Shown here: one piece after another, positions 34,161 through 43,016 of the stretch | How the letters are laid out: each line of letters starts with the position of its first letter | Numbering within the stretch: the first letter of the stretch is position 1 | Made by a program: the position numbers and the translations under genes | Notes under the pieces: generated by a model | Databases searched by the model: none | Told to the model about the DNA's origin: nothing | The model's input: only the letters and a program-made list of their open reading frames with translations | Assembly (NCBI RefSeq): GCF_002910905.1 | Contig: NZ_NEUE01000208.1 | Span: 1 to 55,229 of the forward strand | Length of the DNA: 55,229 nt | Direction: 5' to 3' | Source: Streptomyces sp. SM11 | Lineage (GTDB): Bacteria > Actinomycetota > Actinomycetes > Streptomycetales > Streptomycetaceae

Positions 34161-34852
34161 ACACCGCCTCGCGGTGCCGCTTCATCGACGCGGAGAAGGC
34201 ATCGGACGACAATCCTGCAGGTCATAGCGTTGCACTGCTGTGTCGCGCACGGGAAGTGCCGCGCTCTACCTACTACGCGCACCAGGCGGCCGCGTCGGCG
34301 CGCCGGGCCGCACGGCGCGAGGAGGAACGCCTGGTGGACGAGATCCGGGTGTTCCACGCCGGGTCGCGCGGTGCCTACGGGGATCCGCGGATCCACGCCG
34401 CTCTGCGGCGGGCGGGGCGGGCGGTGAACGGCAAGAAGGTCGAGCGGCTGATGCGCAAGCACCGGATCGTCGGGATCACTCGCCGCCGGCGTCGGGGCAC
34501 GAGCCGGCAGGCGAAGCAGTCGGTGTTCGCCGCCGACCTGATCGGTCGGGACTTCGCCGCACCCCGCTCCGGGATGCGGCTGGACGGTGACATGGCCGAA
34601 CTCGTCACGCTGGTGGGAAAGTTGTATCTGGCGACGTGTATCGATCCCGCGACACGGGAGGTGATCGGCCGGGCAATGGCCAGCCTCCATCGCGCCGAGC
34701 TGCCGGTCGCTGCTCTGCGGATGGCAGCCGGACGGGGTGACCTGGAGGAAGGTTGCATCTTGCATACCGACCGTGGCAGCGAATACACGAGTGACGAATT
34801 CCGCACAGCGATAAGCAAGTTGCGCATGAGACAGTCAATGGGACGTGTCGGC
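34151..34852 (+). pseudogene. IS3-family transposase OrfB, truncated
   Basis: Reading -1 relative to orfA: DTASRCRFIDAEKASDD, LCRAREVPRSTYYAH, the HTH_21 region LVDEIRVFHAGSRGAYGDPR, then the integrase core GDMAELVTLVGKLYLATCID and HTDRGSEYTSDEFR. The second catalytic Asp (HTDRG) is present; the third acidic residue (Glu) lies beyond the break after RQSMGRVG. From there the frame runs into unrelated sequence. Confidence 0.85.
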
Positions 34853-34984
34853 TGCGTCGCTGGGGACCATGAAGCTGAACCTCCGGGTGGATGCGGATCC
34901 ATTGCTGCGCGAGGGTGGGGGCTCCTGATGCTATGACGCTGTTGTGTCCGGCCGAGGCCCCGCAGCATGTCCGCGCAAGCCATC

Positions 34985-35003
34985 TGCAACCAAAACTGCA
35001 ACC
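34985..35003 (+). repeat. Orphan copy of the att-arm doublet motif
   Basis: TGCAACCAAAACTGCAACC, with the same 12-bp spacing as the motifs beside tRNA fragments B and C. No tRNA fragment lies ~97 bp to its left; that position is occupied by the broken end of the IS3 element, so an older attachment site may have been destroyed there. Confidence 0.5.
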
Positions 35004-35118
35004 ACGGAACGACGGACAGAGTTCGGACGGTCGTGGTCGAGTCAGGGCGGCTCGGCCTGTCGGCCCTGCGCGGGCGGAATGCTTGGCGGAGTCGTAATAC
35101 GCGTCATACACTTCTGGT

Positions 35119-35445
35119 ATGCCGAAGACGAGAATCAGCATCAGCCTGGACAGTGAGCATGCCGAGCGCATTCGGATCCACGCGGAGCGGGCTGGAATGG
35201 ATGTGTCCGCCTACCTCGTCAACGCTGCGACCCGGCAGATGGCCGAGGCGGAAGCGGCGGAGGCTCAGTTCGCCCGACTTGACGCGGTGATCGCGGCAGC
35301 TGAGGCGGAGGCTGCCGCACTGGCCCCGCTGCCTGAAGTCGCCGACGACGACCTCACGGAGCAGGAGCGGCAGGAGGTGCAGGAGGCTATGGGGCTCATC
35401 TATGGTGCCGAGGGTCCTGCTACCCGATCCGGTAACGCGGCGTGA
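35119..35445 (+). CDS. Antitoxin, ribbon-helix-helix-like
   Basis: 108 aa. The N-terminus TRISISLDSEHAERIRIHAERAGMDVSAYLVNAATRQM fits a strand-helix-helix CopG/RHH DNA-binding domain (quoted in pieces: TRISISLDSEHAERI, MDVSAYLVNAATRQM). It is followed by a long Ala/Glu helix and an acidic tail that would wrap the toxin. The stop overlaps the PIN toxin start (GTGA). There is no clear Shine-Dalgarno sequence, but a TAATACGCGTCATA imperfect palindrome lies ~20 bp upstream, a possible autoregulatory operator. Confidence 0.8.
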   Translation: MPKTRISISLDSEHAERIRIHAERAGMDVSAYLVNAATRQMAEAEAAEAQFARLDAVIAAAEAEAAALAPLPEVADDDLTEQERQEVQEAMGLIYGAEGPATRSGNAA

Positions 35446-35927
35446 CTGTCCGGGTGCCGGTCTACGACACCGGCATGCTGATCGCGCTCGCGGACCGCAA
35501 GGCGAAGGCGGTGCGTCTGCACGCCGGCCTCCGGGAGACACCGCATCGGGCGCTCGTGCTCGGACCGGTACTCGCGCAAGTCTGGCGGCCCAGACCCGTT
35601 ACGGTGCATGCCCTGGCCGGGGTGATGAAGGATTGCACGGTGCCTCAGGCTCGTAGTTCGGTCCCGGCCATGCGCCCTACCAGCGTGGGGCAGACGGCAT
35701 GCATAATGTGCGCCACCGGTCCGGACATCACCGAATGGCAACGCATCGGAAGCGCACTCGGTTCGGCAGAGTTGCCCCCGAAGAAGCGGCCGGACGCTGT
35801 GGATGCCCTGGTGGCTCTCACAGCCGCCCGGCACGGCAGTGCTGTGGTCTTCACCAGTGATCCGGCGGACCTCGACGCCTATCTCAAGGCGCTGGATGCC
35901 CAGGACGTGCACGTGGTGCAGATCTGA
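35442..35927 (+). CDS. PIN-domain toxin
   Basis: 161 aa from a GTG overlapping the antitoxin stop. VPVYDTGMLIALADRKAKA provides the first conserved Asp of PIN ribonucleases; later RPDAVDALVALTAARHG and VVFTSDPADLDAYLKAL give the second and third acidic positions and the TSDP motif. Somewhat longer than typical VapC-type toxins (~130 aa), with a Cys-containing insert near the middle. A type II module likely to stabilise the element; its terminator hairpin and att copy C follow immediately. Confidence 0.82.
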   Translation: MTVRVPVYDTGMLIALADRKAKAVRLHAGLRETPHRALVLGPVLAQVWRPRPVTVHALAGVMKDCTVPQARSSVPAMRPTSVGQTACIMCATGPDITEWQRIGSALGSAELPPKKRPDAVDALVALTAARHGSAVVFTSDPADLDAYLKALDAQDVHVVQI

Positions 35928-35948
35928 GCACCGGTCGACAGCTGGTCA

Positions 35949-35990
35949 ACGTCGATGGCCCCCGCAGCGAGCTGCGGGGGCCATCGACGT
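35949..35990. terminator. Strong hairpin next to tRNA-Ser fragment, copy C
   Basis: A 20-bp perfect stem (ACGTCGATGGCCCCCGCAGC with its complement) and GA loop. It starts 22 bp past the toxin stop and directly abuts the tRNA-derived repeat, so it can terminate transcription from either side. It shares the inner GGCCCCCGCAGC with copy A. Confidence 0.75.
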
Positions 35991-36065
35991 ATTGCCCGGT
36001 GAGAGCAATGGCGGAGGATACGAGATTCGAACTCGTGAGGGGTTGCCCCCAACACGCTTTCCAAA
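35991..36065 (-). repeat. tRNA-Ser 3'-half fragment, putative attachment site copy C
   Basis: On the minus strand it runs TTTGGAAAGCGTGTTGGGGG through the intact T arm (GAGTTCGAATCTC) to CCTCCGCCA and on to TTGCTCTCACCGGGCAAT. It is the best-preserved copy, starting at the anticodon-stem side of tRNA-Ser. No 5' tRNA half follows at higher coordinates. It bounds the region carrying the type III RM genes on the right. Confidence 0.85.
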
Positions 36066-36160
36066 TGTTCGTCATCGGGTCCGGGCGGGTTCGCCCGCGT
36101 CCTGAGCTGTGACGGAGCATGGCCGGTCAACCTGGGCGGACCACCGCGAACGAAGGTGAA

Positions 36161-36179
36161 TGCAACCCCAACTGCAACC
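36161..36179 (+). repeat. Doublet motif near att copy C (putative integrase arm site)
   Basis: TGCAACCCCAACTGCAACC, 96 bp beyond the end of tRNA fragment C. Its counterpart near copy B lies at 98 bp. It sits in a 320-bp stretch (36066-36384) with no supported gene. Confidence 0.6.
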
Positions 36180-36384
36180 CTCCCGTGGCCCGGTTAACCT
36201 CTGTCGTCATCGGCCTTGCGGCCGATTCGGCAGAGCCGCGCTCAACCCGCTCTTTCAAGGGGCGAGGCCGTTTCCCTCCGCGCGAAGGCGCAGCGTACAG
36301 CCGCACGAGCCCTCGGCAGGAGGTACTTCCGCCCCACCCCTCACCGACCAACGCCGGGCTGCTGTCCTGGTGAGCACATGGTGA

Positions 36385-38811
36385 CTACTCCGGCTTAGCG
36401 AGAGCGAGGAGGGACTCCCACGAGTTGCTGGCATTCCTGATCACGCTCTCCGTCGCGAAGATGTAGCGCCAGATACCAAATCTGCCGTCGTCGCGTACAA
36501 AGCGCGCCCAATCCTCTGCGGCCCGTTTCTTTTCCAGCACCTCGGCGTCGCCGGCCCGGTCGTTGGCCTTACCCTCGACAACCCAGTACGTGCCTTCCGT
36601 ATCGAGGACGATGAAGTCTGGGTAATATTTCTTGCCATTGTCCCGCTCGATCCATACCGGGCTGTGGTCGTAGTTACGCAACCACCATTCCACGCTCGGA
36701 CTGCCATCAAAGAGGTGCGCCAGCGTGTATTCGGTGCTGCCAGCATCAAACCGCGCAACCGGCTCGACGGAGTGCTCCCACCCCTCGTACCACCTATCTT
36801 TGCGGAACTTCTCCCATTTGCTCACGACATTCGAAGGCATCGGCGGCGGTGGAACGGCCGGAACATCAACTGGCCTGAATGCGAACTGGGGCTGGAGCTT
36901 TCGGTTGTCGTAGGCAGCCTTCACCAGCTTGCCCAGTGCCGTGGCGGCCTGCCGTGCTCTCAACTCTCCCCAGTCGTGGTCCATGTCCTCCGAGGCGACA
37001 CCTGCCCCAGCAAGGAACTCACGAACCACACGTTCAGCTGCACGGGATTCAGCGAGGGTCTCTTCGACGTGCCCGATGTTCCAGATCCGGTCGTAGAGGT
37101 CCCTGCGGAGCTCGGAGATAGAGACCCTGCGCTGTGTGGCATCCACAGACTCAGCTGCGGTCACTCGGACGCCGACGGTCCCATCGAGTCCGCGCTGGGC
37201 ATCAACGGCCTGACGGGCAAGAGTGACCTTGAACTCGTGTGCGTAGGCGGCACCCTCGGCTCGGGCAGCTGCATCCGTGATGTAGCTGAAGGAGAACCGA
37301 ACAGGCAGAATCTCCCGCTCGCGCCTCGGGAAGCGGATGAGAGGTGCTCCAGGAACTCTGGAACGCAGAGTGGCGACGGCCTTTTGGTCCCGTGCGGCCT
37401 GTTGGACGGCCGCGTCCATCGACTCGACCTGCAACAGCAACGATCCATCCACCATGTCGTCGCCCAGGATGCGGGGACGCGAGGTGAAGTTCAGTGTGCC
37501 TTGTTCTGCTTCTTGACTGGTAGAGGAAGGCGCTCCTGTGGTCGGCTGTGGTCGTTCCTCATCAATGTCTCCGCCACCTGATGGCAGGACCTGTTGGAGG
37601 AGGGCATCCTTGTTTTCCAAAAGCTGCCGGTAGGACTCGTGAGCAACCAGATCCACCGAGTCGACCATCGGCGTGCCGACTCGACGCCCGAACGGGAGTC
37701 GAAGACCACGGCCGAGAACTTGCTCAGTTAGCGTCTCCGAAGCAAGCGCACGAAGGCCGACGATGACGCCAATGTTCTTGACGTCCCAGCCTTCCTTAAG
37801 TTTATTAACCGAAACGACTGCCCGCACCGGCGAGTCCGGTTCCTCGACGGCTTCCAAAGCGCGCAGCGCGGTGTCGCTTGATTGCGATGTGATGGTGAGA
37901 ACCTGGCCCTCGCCAGGGAACATCTCATCGCCCGTCAGACGATTGGCGACACGCTCAGCATCCGAGATGTCACGGCAGACCACGAAGAGTACCGGCCGTA
38001 CTGGGGCCACACCTTGGGTTTGGGCCCAGGAAGTCCAGGCCGCATCCTTTATCCGCAGCAGGTGACAGGCGTCCGCCAGCACTGTTTCCTCGTCCTTGCG
38101 GCCGTCGGGCCGATAGACGATCACGGGGATCTTTACGTACTCATCGGCGATAGCCTCGGCCAGCGAGTACCGGAAGATCGGCTTGACCTCGGGTGCCGGT
38201 GTCGCTGTCAGACCGATGACCGCCCGCGCCCCGAGCTCCCCGATGGCCTGGCTGAACGCTTTGGCCTTCGCGTTGTACACATGATGCTCATCGGCGATCA
38301 CTACCAGATCATCGACTTCCTGAAGGTGCTGGTAGAGACCGGTTCCAATGAACTCGTCCTGTGCCCGAACGCGGCGGGAAGTCTTGTCGGTGGGTCGGAT
38401 GAGTTGCTGCACATTGAAGACGAAGAGCTTGGTGACGTCCTCGGAATGCAGGGCATCCCCCACCTGCCCCCGGCCAAAGTTCTCAGAGGTGATAACAAGC
38501 AGCTCGGCATCCATGCCTGCCACATGCTTCGGGTGTCCAGGGGTAAAGTTGCCGATCGTCTTGTCCTGGATTGTTGTGCCCGGCGTCACTACCAAAATGT
38601 TGCGTACGCCCTGGGCTGACAGGTAGTCCACCAGGCCGGCAAGAATGTAGGTCTTCCCCACGCCCGTTGCCAGGTCGCATACGACTTCCCGACCATCACC
38701 CTCGGAGATTGCCTCGGCCACCGCGTGGATCGCGTCAGCATTAGGAGTCCGTAGATCTAGCCTCGCCGCGATGTTTTCCAGCAGCGCCGGGTCGTACGTG
38801 ATCCACTTCAT
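36385..38811 (-). CDS. Type III restriction enzyme, Res subunit
   Basis: 808 aa; start ATG overlaps the Mod stop. SF2 helicase core: Walker A VCDLATGVGKTYILAG, motif II VVIADEHHVYN, motif III GLTATPAPE, then VVSVNKLKEGWDVKNIGVIV and motif VI EQVLGRGLRLPFGRR. The C-terminal endonuclease has PDFIVLDTEGTYWVVEGKAN: Pro-Asp then Glu-Gly-Lys, an intact PD-(D/E)xK site. Length and order match Res subunits, which cleave DNA after ATP-driven communication between two unmodified sites. It lies 320 bp from att copy C, consistent with cargo of an integrated element, and its codon use is less GC-biased than that of the flanking genes. Confidence 0.92.
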   Translation of the reverse strand: MKWITYDPALLENIAARLDLRTPNADAIHAVAEAISEGDGREVVCDLATGVGKTYILAGLVDYLSAQGVRNILVVTPGTTIQDKTIGNFTPGHPKHVAGMDAELLVITSENFGRGQVGDALHSEDVTKLFVFNVQQLIRPTDKTSRRVRAQDEFIGTGLYQHLQEVDDLVVIADEHHVYNAKAKAFSQAIGELGARAVIGLTATPAPEVKPIFRYSLAEAIADEYVKIPVIVYRPDGRKDEETVLADACHLLRIKDAAWTSWAQTQGVAPVRPVLFVVCRDISDAERVANRLTGDEMFPGEGQVLTITSQSSDTALRALEAVEEPDSPVRAVVSVNKLKEGWDVKNIGVIVGLRALASETLTEQVLGRGLRLPFGRRVGTPMVDSVDLVAHESYRQLLENKDALLQQVLPSGGGDIDEERPQPTTGAPSSTSQEAEQGTLNFTSRPRILGDDMVDGSLLLQVESMDAAVQQAARDQKAVATLRSRVPGAPLIRFPRREREILPVRFSFSYITDAAARAEGAAYAHEFKVTLARQAVDAQRGLDGTVGVRVTAAESVDATQRRVSISELRRDLYDRIWNIGHVEETLAESRAAERVVREFLAGAGVASEDMDHDWGELRARQAATALGKLVKAAYDNRKLQPQFAFRPVDVPAVPPPPMPSNVVSKWEKFRKDRWYEGWEHSVEPVARFDAGSTEYTLAHLFDGSPSVEWWLRNYDHSPVWIERDNGKKYYPDFIVLDTEGTYWVVEGKANDRAGDAEVLEKKRAAEDWARFVRDDGRFGIWRYIFATESVIRNASNSWESLLALAKPE

Positions 38812-40421
38812 CGGACGGCCCTCCCTCGGCGGACGAGGTCACGGGGTGCCTTGAGGACCCTGGATCCTGGGCTCAACTCCCTGATGAGCACTTCCGCTTC
38901 TGGTGCCACACCCCTGCCGACAAGCACTGTCCGCTCTCCCTCGTCCAACTGTCCGATGACCCCCCGGGCCACCACCTCATCCACGACACCGTTGACCACA
39001 GCAAGGCGCGCACGCCCTCGCTCGCCACAGAAGGCGCTGCCGTCGGCGCCGCTGTATGTGAAGCCCAACTGCGCAGCGACCATGGCCGCGAAATCATCCG
39101 CGCTCAGCCAGTCAGCCAGGAAAGCCCGCTCATCAACGACTTCCAGGGCGGAGGGAGCGACTTCCAGGCTCCGGAAGCCGCCGCCGCCTTCCCAGCCGAC
39201 TGTCTTGGTCACTCCGCCCGCATCGTCGCCGACCACTACACGTTCCAGACGAGGACGGGTGAAGTTGTCCGCCGTTTCCGCCAAGGCTTCGACTGTCACC
39301 CAGCGGCGACCCATTTTGTGTGCCACTGCCGCCGTCGTCCCGGATCCGGCGAAGCAGTCCAGCACGATGTCACCGGGATCCGACCCCATGGCGAAAATTC
39401 GCTCGATAAGAGCTTCTGGTTTCTGTGTTGAAAATCCAGTGCGCTCCACCGCTTGCGAGTTAATCACATTGATGTCTGTCCACAGGTTACCAATGGCGCG
39501 ACCCTTGGTCTTATGGAGATACTTCTTATATCGGGGAAAACCGCCAAGCTTCCTAGGCCAGTGGATATATCCGGCTTCATCCAATGCGTCAAGTTTCTCG
39601 CGCATGGTCAAGCTTGCGATCTGATCCTCCGTCAGGCCCGTCTCTACCAGAGGGTTGCGAGGCACTGCCCAGCAGCGGCGGATAGTGCTGGGATCAAACC
39701 CTCGCCAGGCCATGCCGCTGTCAAGGTGTGGGCGATGGCTTCCGGCAGTGAGGTCGCCTGTGTCATACCGACCGCGCTCGTCATCGTTGCTGTAGCGCTT
39801 TAGGTACTCCTCTTCGAGCGGCAAGTAGAGGGGTTGCAACTCCGCCTTTTCGGTCGCGCCGTAAACGAGGATGCTCTCGTGCATCGTCCCCATCGTGCGG
39901 CGCGCCAGGCTTTTCGCCGATGTCCGTTGCCAGACGACGGTTGCCAGGTAGCTTGATGGGCCGAAGATCTCATCGAGTAGACAACGAGCGCGATGGACTT
40001 CATTGTCGTCGAGATGTACCCAGACGGTTCCATCTGCGGCGAGCAATTCCTTGAATAGTAGAAATCTCTCGCGGATCATGCTCAGCCAGATGGAATGTTC
40101 TAGCGAGTCGCTGTAGTCAGTAAAGGATTGGCCGGTGTTGAATGGCGGGTCAATGTAGACCTGCTTCACTTTTCCGCGATACTCTCGCGCGTACTCCGGG
40201 ATTCTGCACAGAGCGTGGAGAGCGTCGTAGCTGTCACCCTGGATGAGTAGGTTATCTCCGGGATTGCCCCTGACAGTGCCGGTCTTACCCGTTTCCTTAA
40301 GCAGTCGTACCTCTGTGGCCCTCGCATGATGGCGAGAAACCCACTCGTACCCGCCGTCCGGTGTGTTCAGCAGGGCCTGGTCCTTGCCGACCCAAGACAG
40401 GGTTAGGCGCCCACTTGCCAC
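38808..40421 (-). CDS. Type III DNA methyltransferase, Mod subunit
   Basis: 537 aa. Motif IV VYIDPPFNTGQSF (DPPF variant of DPPY) precedes the SAM motif I LDCFAGSGTTAAVAHKMGRR, the beta-class order of Mod enzymes. The region between (~150-330) should hold the target recognition domain. Upstream NLLIQGDSYDALHAL is the conserved entry to the fold. The last ~140 residues are less conserved. It modifies one strand of an asymmetric site and gives Res its specificity. The target sequence cannot be inferred. It is translated first, then Res through a four-base overlap. Confidence 0.92.
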   Translation of the reverse strand: MASGRLTLSWVGKDQALLNTPDGGYEWVSRHHARATEVRLLKETGKTGTVRGNPGDNLLIQGDSYDALHALCRIPEYAREYRGKVKQVYIDPPFNTGQSFTDYSDSLEHSIWLSMIRERFLLFKELLAADGTVWVHLDDNEVHRARCLLDEIFGPSSYLATVVWQRTSAKSLARRTMGTMHESILVYGATEKAELQPLYLPLEEEYLKRYSNDDERGRYDTGDLTAGSHRPHLDSGMAWRGFDPSTIRRCWAVPRNPLVETGLTEDQIASLTMREKLDALDEAGYIHWPRKLGGFPRYKKYLHKTKGRAIGNLWTDINVINSQAVERTGFSTQKPEALIERIFAMGSDPGDIVLDCFAGSGTTAAVAHKMGRRWVTVEALAETADNFTRPRLERVVVGDDAGGVTKTVGWEGGGGFRSLEVAPSALEVVDERAFLADWLSADDFAAMVAAQLGFTYSGADGSAFCGERGRARLAVVNGVVDEVVARGVIGQLDEGERTVLVGRGVAPEAEVLIRELSPGSRVLKAPRDLVRRGRAVR

Positions 40422-40806
40422 CGTCGACCACTTCCTCTTCTCGCGCGATAGGTCCGAGCTGTGAGCTCGGGAGCATCAGGCGTCAACCGTACCCGTCACC
40501 ACCTACATGATGGGCTCCTTGCGTCTGCTCAGCTCGACTGATGGTCGGAATCGTCACACCTGTCTCGTCACCCAGCTGAGTTGGGCTGGCGGACGCGCAG
40601 GCTAGGCCGGAGCGGCGGGTACCAGCGAACTTATTGGCCGGCCCGTCGTGCTTCCTCAGTCGGCATCGCTACTCACGCTTTCGGGCATGGTGTGGGCTCG
40701 CCGATTGGGTAGGAAGCGGCCCTACTGCGCTTGGGCGTTCTCGCCTGTCTGATCAGTTTGGTCCTCGGAAGGCCATCACTGCCGATGGTGACCGTCGTCA
40801 CGCGTC
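40422..40806. other. Intergenic gap between RM genes and the lanthipeptide cluster
   Basis: About 385 bp upstream of the RM genes and downstream of the lanthipeptide genes. Short open frames have no family resemblance. A small hairpin (CCGAGCTGTGAGCTCGG, 40454-40470) is the only structure noticed. The RM promoter should be here. Confidence 0.4.
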
Positions 40807-41811
40807 TCAGCTCTCCTGCTCTTTGTCGTGCAGGATTGCCGCCCGGGCTGCCCAAGCCAGGATGCTCTGACCGCGCAGGGACAGCCCGAGCCGGTTCCAG
40901 TGGAAGATCACGTGGTAGCTGAGTACCTGTCGTAGCCCTCGGTCGAGTGTTCCGTCCTGGATGCCGTGGGCAAGGGCTTGGCCGGTGCTGCGGAAGGCGG
41001 CGGCCCACTCTGCGACGGGTTCCAGCAGACCCCCGGGGCACAGCAGGACGTCGCTGTCGGCGAGAAGCAGAGGACGGATCTCCTGGACTCGGGCGTCTAG
41101 CTGTTCCGGCGGAACGTCGCTGACGGCCGAGCGGTGTTCCGTTGTGATGACGCGGTCCCAGACATCGCCCTGCTCATACCACTCCAACGGGGCGGCGCGC
41201 ATCATGATCGTGCACAGGAGGACGGACAGTTCCCTGGGCCCGACGGTGAGATCGTCGCGCTGGCGCAACAACTGGATCTCTCGGCTATCGGTGACGAACA
41301 GGGCGTGCGCGGCCGTCATGCTGGTCTTCCCGCCGAACGCCGGCGTCTCCGGTTCGTAGATACCGGGCCACCAGCGCTGAAGGTGTCCGTCGGAGACGAG
41401 GCGGTCGAAGCCGTCCCCGATCGTCAGCTTGGCGCCGCCCGCAGGCTGGACCCGGAGGCGCAGCCGCCAGCAGGGGTGCTTTCTGGTGTACCACCAGCCG
41501 TCGATCCTGCGGGCGGCTTCCGCCTCGCGCAGGATGGGCAGGACGTGCGTGGTGAAGGTGGTGTCGGCGTTCGGCCAGTCGGTGAAGTGGAGGTACGTCT
41601 GCCACCAGTCGGTGATGGCTGCGTGGCGGGCCAGGGCTTCTCGCCCAGCCTGGTCGTAGACCGCGACCGCGTCGGAGAGGACTACGGGGTCCATCCGGTA
41701 CTGGCGTGCTGCGTCGGCGAGTGGAAGGCCGGTCAGGACGGCGAGGACGGCGTGCTGCGTCGGACTCGGCTCGGTTGTCTGGATCAGTTGATCAAGAGAC
41801 ATGCGTCCCAT
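40807..41811 (-). CDS. Thiopeptide-type/SpaB_C-like lantibiotic biosynthesis protein
   Basis: 334 aa (331 if the ATG at 41802, which has the better GGATGGGA upstream, is used). DWWQTYLHFTDWPNADTTF, then GWWYTRKHPCWRLRLRV, is the start of the SpaB_C (thiopeptide-type bacteriocin biosynthesis) domain, which in LanB enzymes carries out glutamate elimination. Later RELSVLLCTIMMRAAPLEWYEQGDVWDRV and FHWNRLGLSLRGQSILAW complete the domain. The LanB in this cluster already has its own elimination domain, so this protein may assist, act on other residues, or form a complex. Last gene of the operon, overlapping LanC by 28 bp. Confidence 0.8.
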   Translation of the reverse strand: MGRMSLDQLIQTTEPSPTQHAVLAVLTGLPLADAARQYRMDPVVLSDAVAVYDQAGREALARHAAITDWWQTYLHFTDWPNADTTFTTHVLPILREAEAARRIDGWWYTRKHPCWRLRLRVQPAGGAKLTIGDGFDRLVSDGHLQRWWPGIYEPETPAFGGKTSMTAAHALFVTDSREIQLLRQRDDLTVGPRELSVLLCTIMMRAAPLEWYEQGDVWDRVITTEHRSAVSDVPPEQLDARVQEIRPLLLADSDVLLCPGGLLEPVAEWAAAFRSTGQALAHGIQDGTLDRGLRQVLSYHVIFHWNRLGLSLRGQSILAWAARAAILHDKEQES

Positions 41812-43016
41812 CCAGTGCTCGGCGCCTGTTGCGAGGCGCAGGTAGTGAGGGCGAGTGCGGTGCCGGCGGCACCGTTGATCAGGCCGGGAGCCGATGAGGA
41901 GCAGGGCTGGCCGGATGCGAGGAGAGCGTCACCAAGGCGTTCCGCGAGGGTGTGCAGCCGCGGATCGAGCGCGTCTGCGGCTGCGCGGTGAGCGGTCTGG
42001 TAGATGCCTGCCCATCCGTGGCAGAGGCCGTTGTCGGTGACCAGGGCGAGTTGCGCGGGATCGGACAATGTCCGGTACAGGGCATCCTCGTAGAACTTCT
42101 GGAGCGTGGGTGAGCGCAGGGCGATCCCCGCGAGTTGCCCTGCCCGTGCGATGCCCGTTGTGCCGTAGCACCAGCTCGGACGGGTGGGGGCGTCGTGATG
42201 AGGCTGACCGTTGTCGAGGTCGCGCCGGGAGATGTGCTCTGGCCACCACGGGCCGGAAGCGCCGTGCTGACACCAGGCGTCGAGGTGTGCGCAGATGGTG
42301 AACATTGCGTCCTGGTGGCCATCGACGGTGACACCTTGGCGCATGGCCTGGGCCAGGAGGAGGAGCGGGCCTGTGATGCCGTGGGCCGCGCCGAAGTTGC
42401 CGTGCCCGTCCGGGAAGTGGGGCGACTCGCCGCGCGCCGGGTCATGGCGGACCCACCAGCCGGGCAGCCCGCGCCCGTCAGAGCCGAGCGGCCGGGTCAG
42501 GCCGACGAGGTACTGCAAGATCCTTTCCAGGGCCGGGCCCTCGGGCTCGGTGCGCAGGAAGTAGGCGCCGATCCCGGTGAGGCCGTAGAAGAGGTCGTAC
42601 TCCGCGAAGGTCGGCAGGTCTCCCCTGCCGATGCGGGCGAGCGCGGCGTCCACGCGGCGGTTGGCGAGGTCGGTGATGTGCTGGTGCAAGGTCGTGCGCG
42701 CCGAGGCGTACAGATGCTGGTAGGCCGGAGGAACGGCGGTGAGGACGAAGCCGACGGCCGGGGCGCCGAGGAACAGGCCCGTCTGGTCGGCCGCGCTGAT
42801 GGGTCCGGAGGCTGCACTCGTGATCCACCGGTGAGCGGAACGCCAGGAGCGGCCGTACCTGCTGGCGATCTCGATGTGCAGCAGGCTGATTCCGGCAGCG
42901 CCGTCGGCGAGCGACTGCACCGCCCAGGGCTCCTCCGGGGGCGGGGGAGGAGGCTCAGCCAGATCAGCTGTGTACTGCTCCAAAGTTGTTGCGGCGGTGG
43001 TTGCCAGCGTGGTCAT
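41784..43016 (-). CDS. LanC-like lanthionine cyclase
   Basis: 410 aa, ATG overlapping the LanB stop. The zinc ligands of LanC are present: Cys in RPSWCYGTTGIARAG and Cys-His in NGLCHGWAGIYQTA. HGITGPLLLLAQAM and the repeated G-x-G helices fit the alpha/alpha toroid. It would add cysteine thiols to dehydrated Ser/Thr in the peptide encoded three genes upstream. The N-terminus carries a Pro-rich run (PPPPPPEEP). Confidence 0.9.
   Translation of the reverse strand: MTTLATTAATTLEQYTADLAEPPPPPPEEPWAVQSLADGAAGISLLHIEIASRYGRSWRSAHRWITSAASGPISAADQTGLFLGAPAVGFVLTAVPPAYQHLYASARTTLHQHITDLANRRVDAALARIGRGDLPTFAEYDLFYGLTGIGAYFLRTEPEGPALERILQYLVGLTRPLGSDGRGLPGWWVRHDPARGESPHFPDGHGNFGAAHGITGPLLLLAQAMRQGVTVDGHQDAMFTICAHLDAWCQHGASGPWWPEHISRRDLDNGQPHHDAPTRPSWCYGTTGIARAGQLAGIALRSPTLQKFYEDALYRTLSDPAQLALVTDNGLCHGWAGIYQTAHRAAADALDPRLHTLAERLGDALLASGQPCSSSAPGLINGAAGTALALTTCASQQAPSTGWDACLLIN

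Larger units (their letters stand above)
33785..34855 (+). mobile_element. IS3-family insertion sequence, right end missing
   Basis: Contains orfA complete and orfB cut off after about 70% of its length. The left boundary is approximate (sequence TGAAGCTCCCCCTTTGACCT near 33785 could hold the terminal repeat); the right end is lost at ~34852, where the reading after RQSMGRVG departs from transposase. The element is therefore dead unless complemented. Confidence 0.6.

Noticed and set aside
40634..40870. 78-aa plus-strand ORF upstream of the lanthipeptide cluster
   Set aside because: No RBS, no family resemblance, and it overlaps the end of the SpaB_C-like gene.
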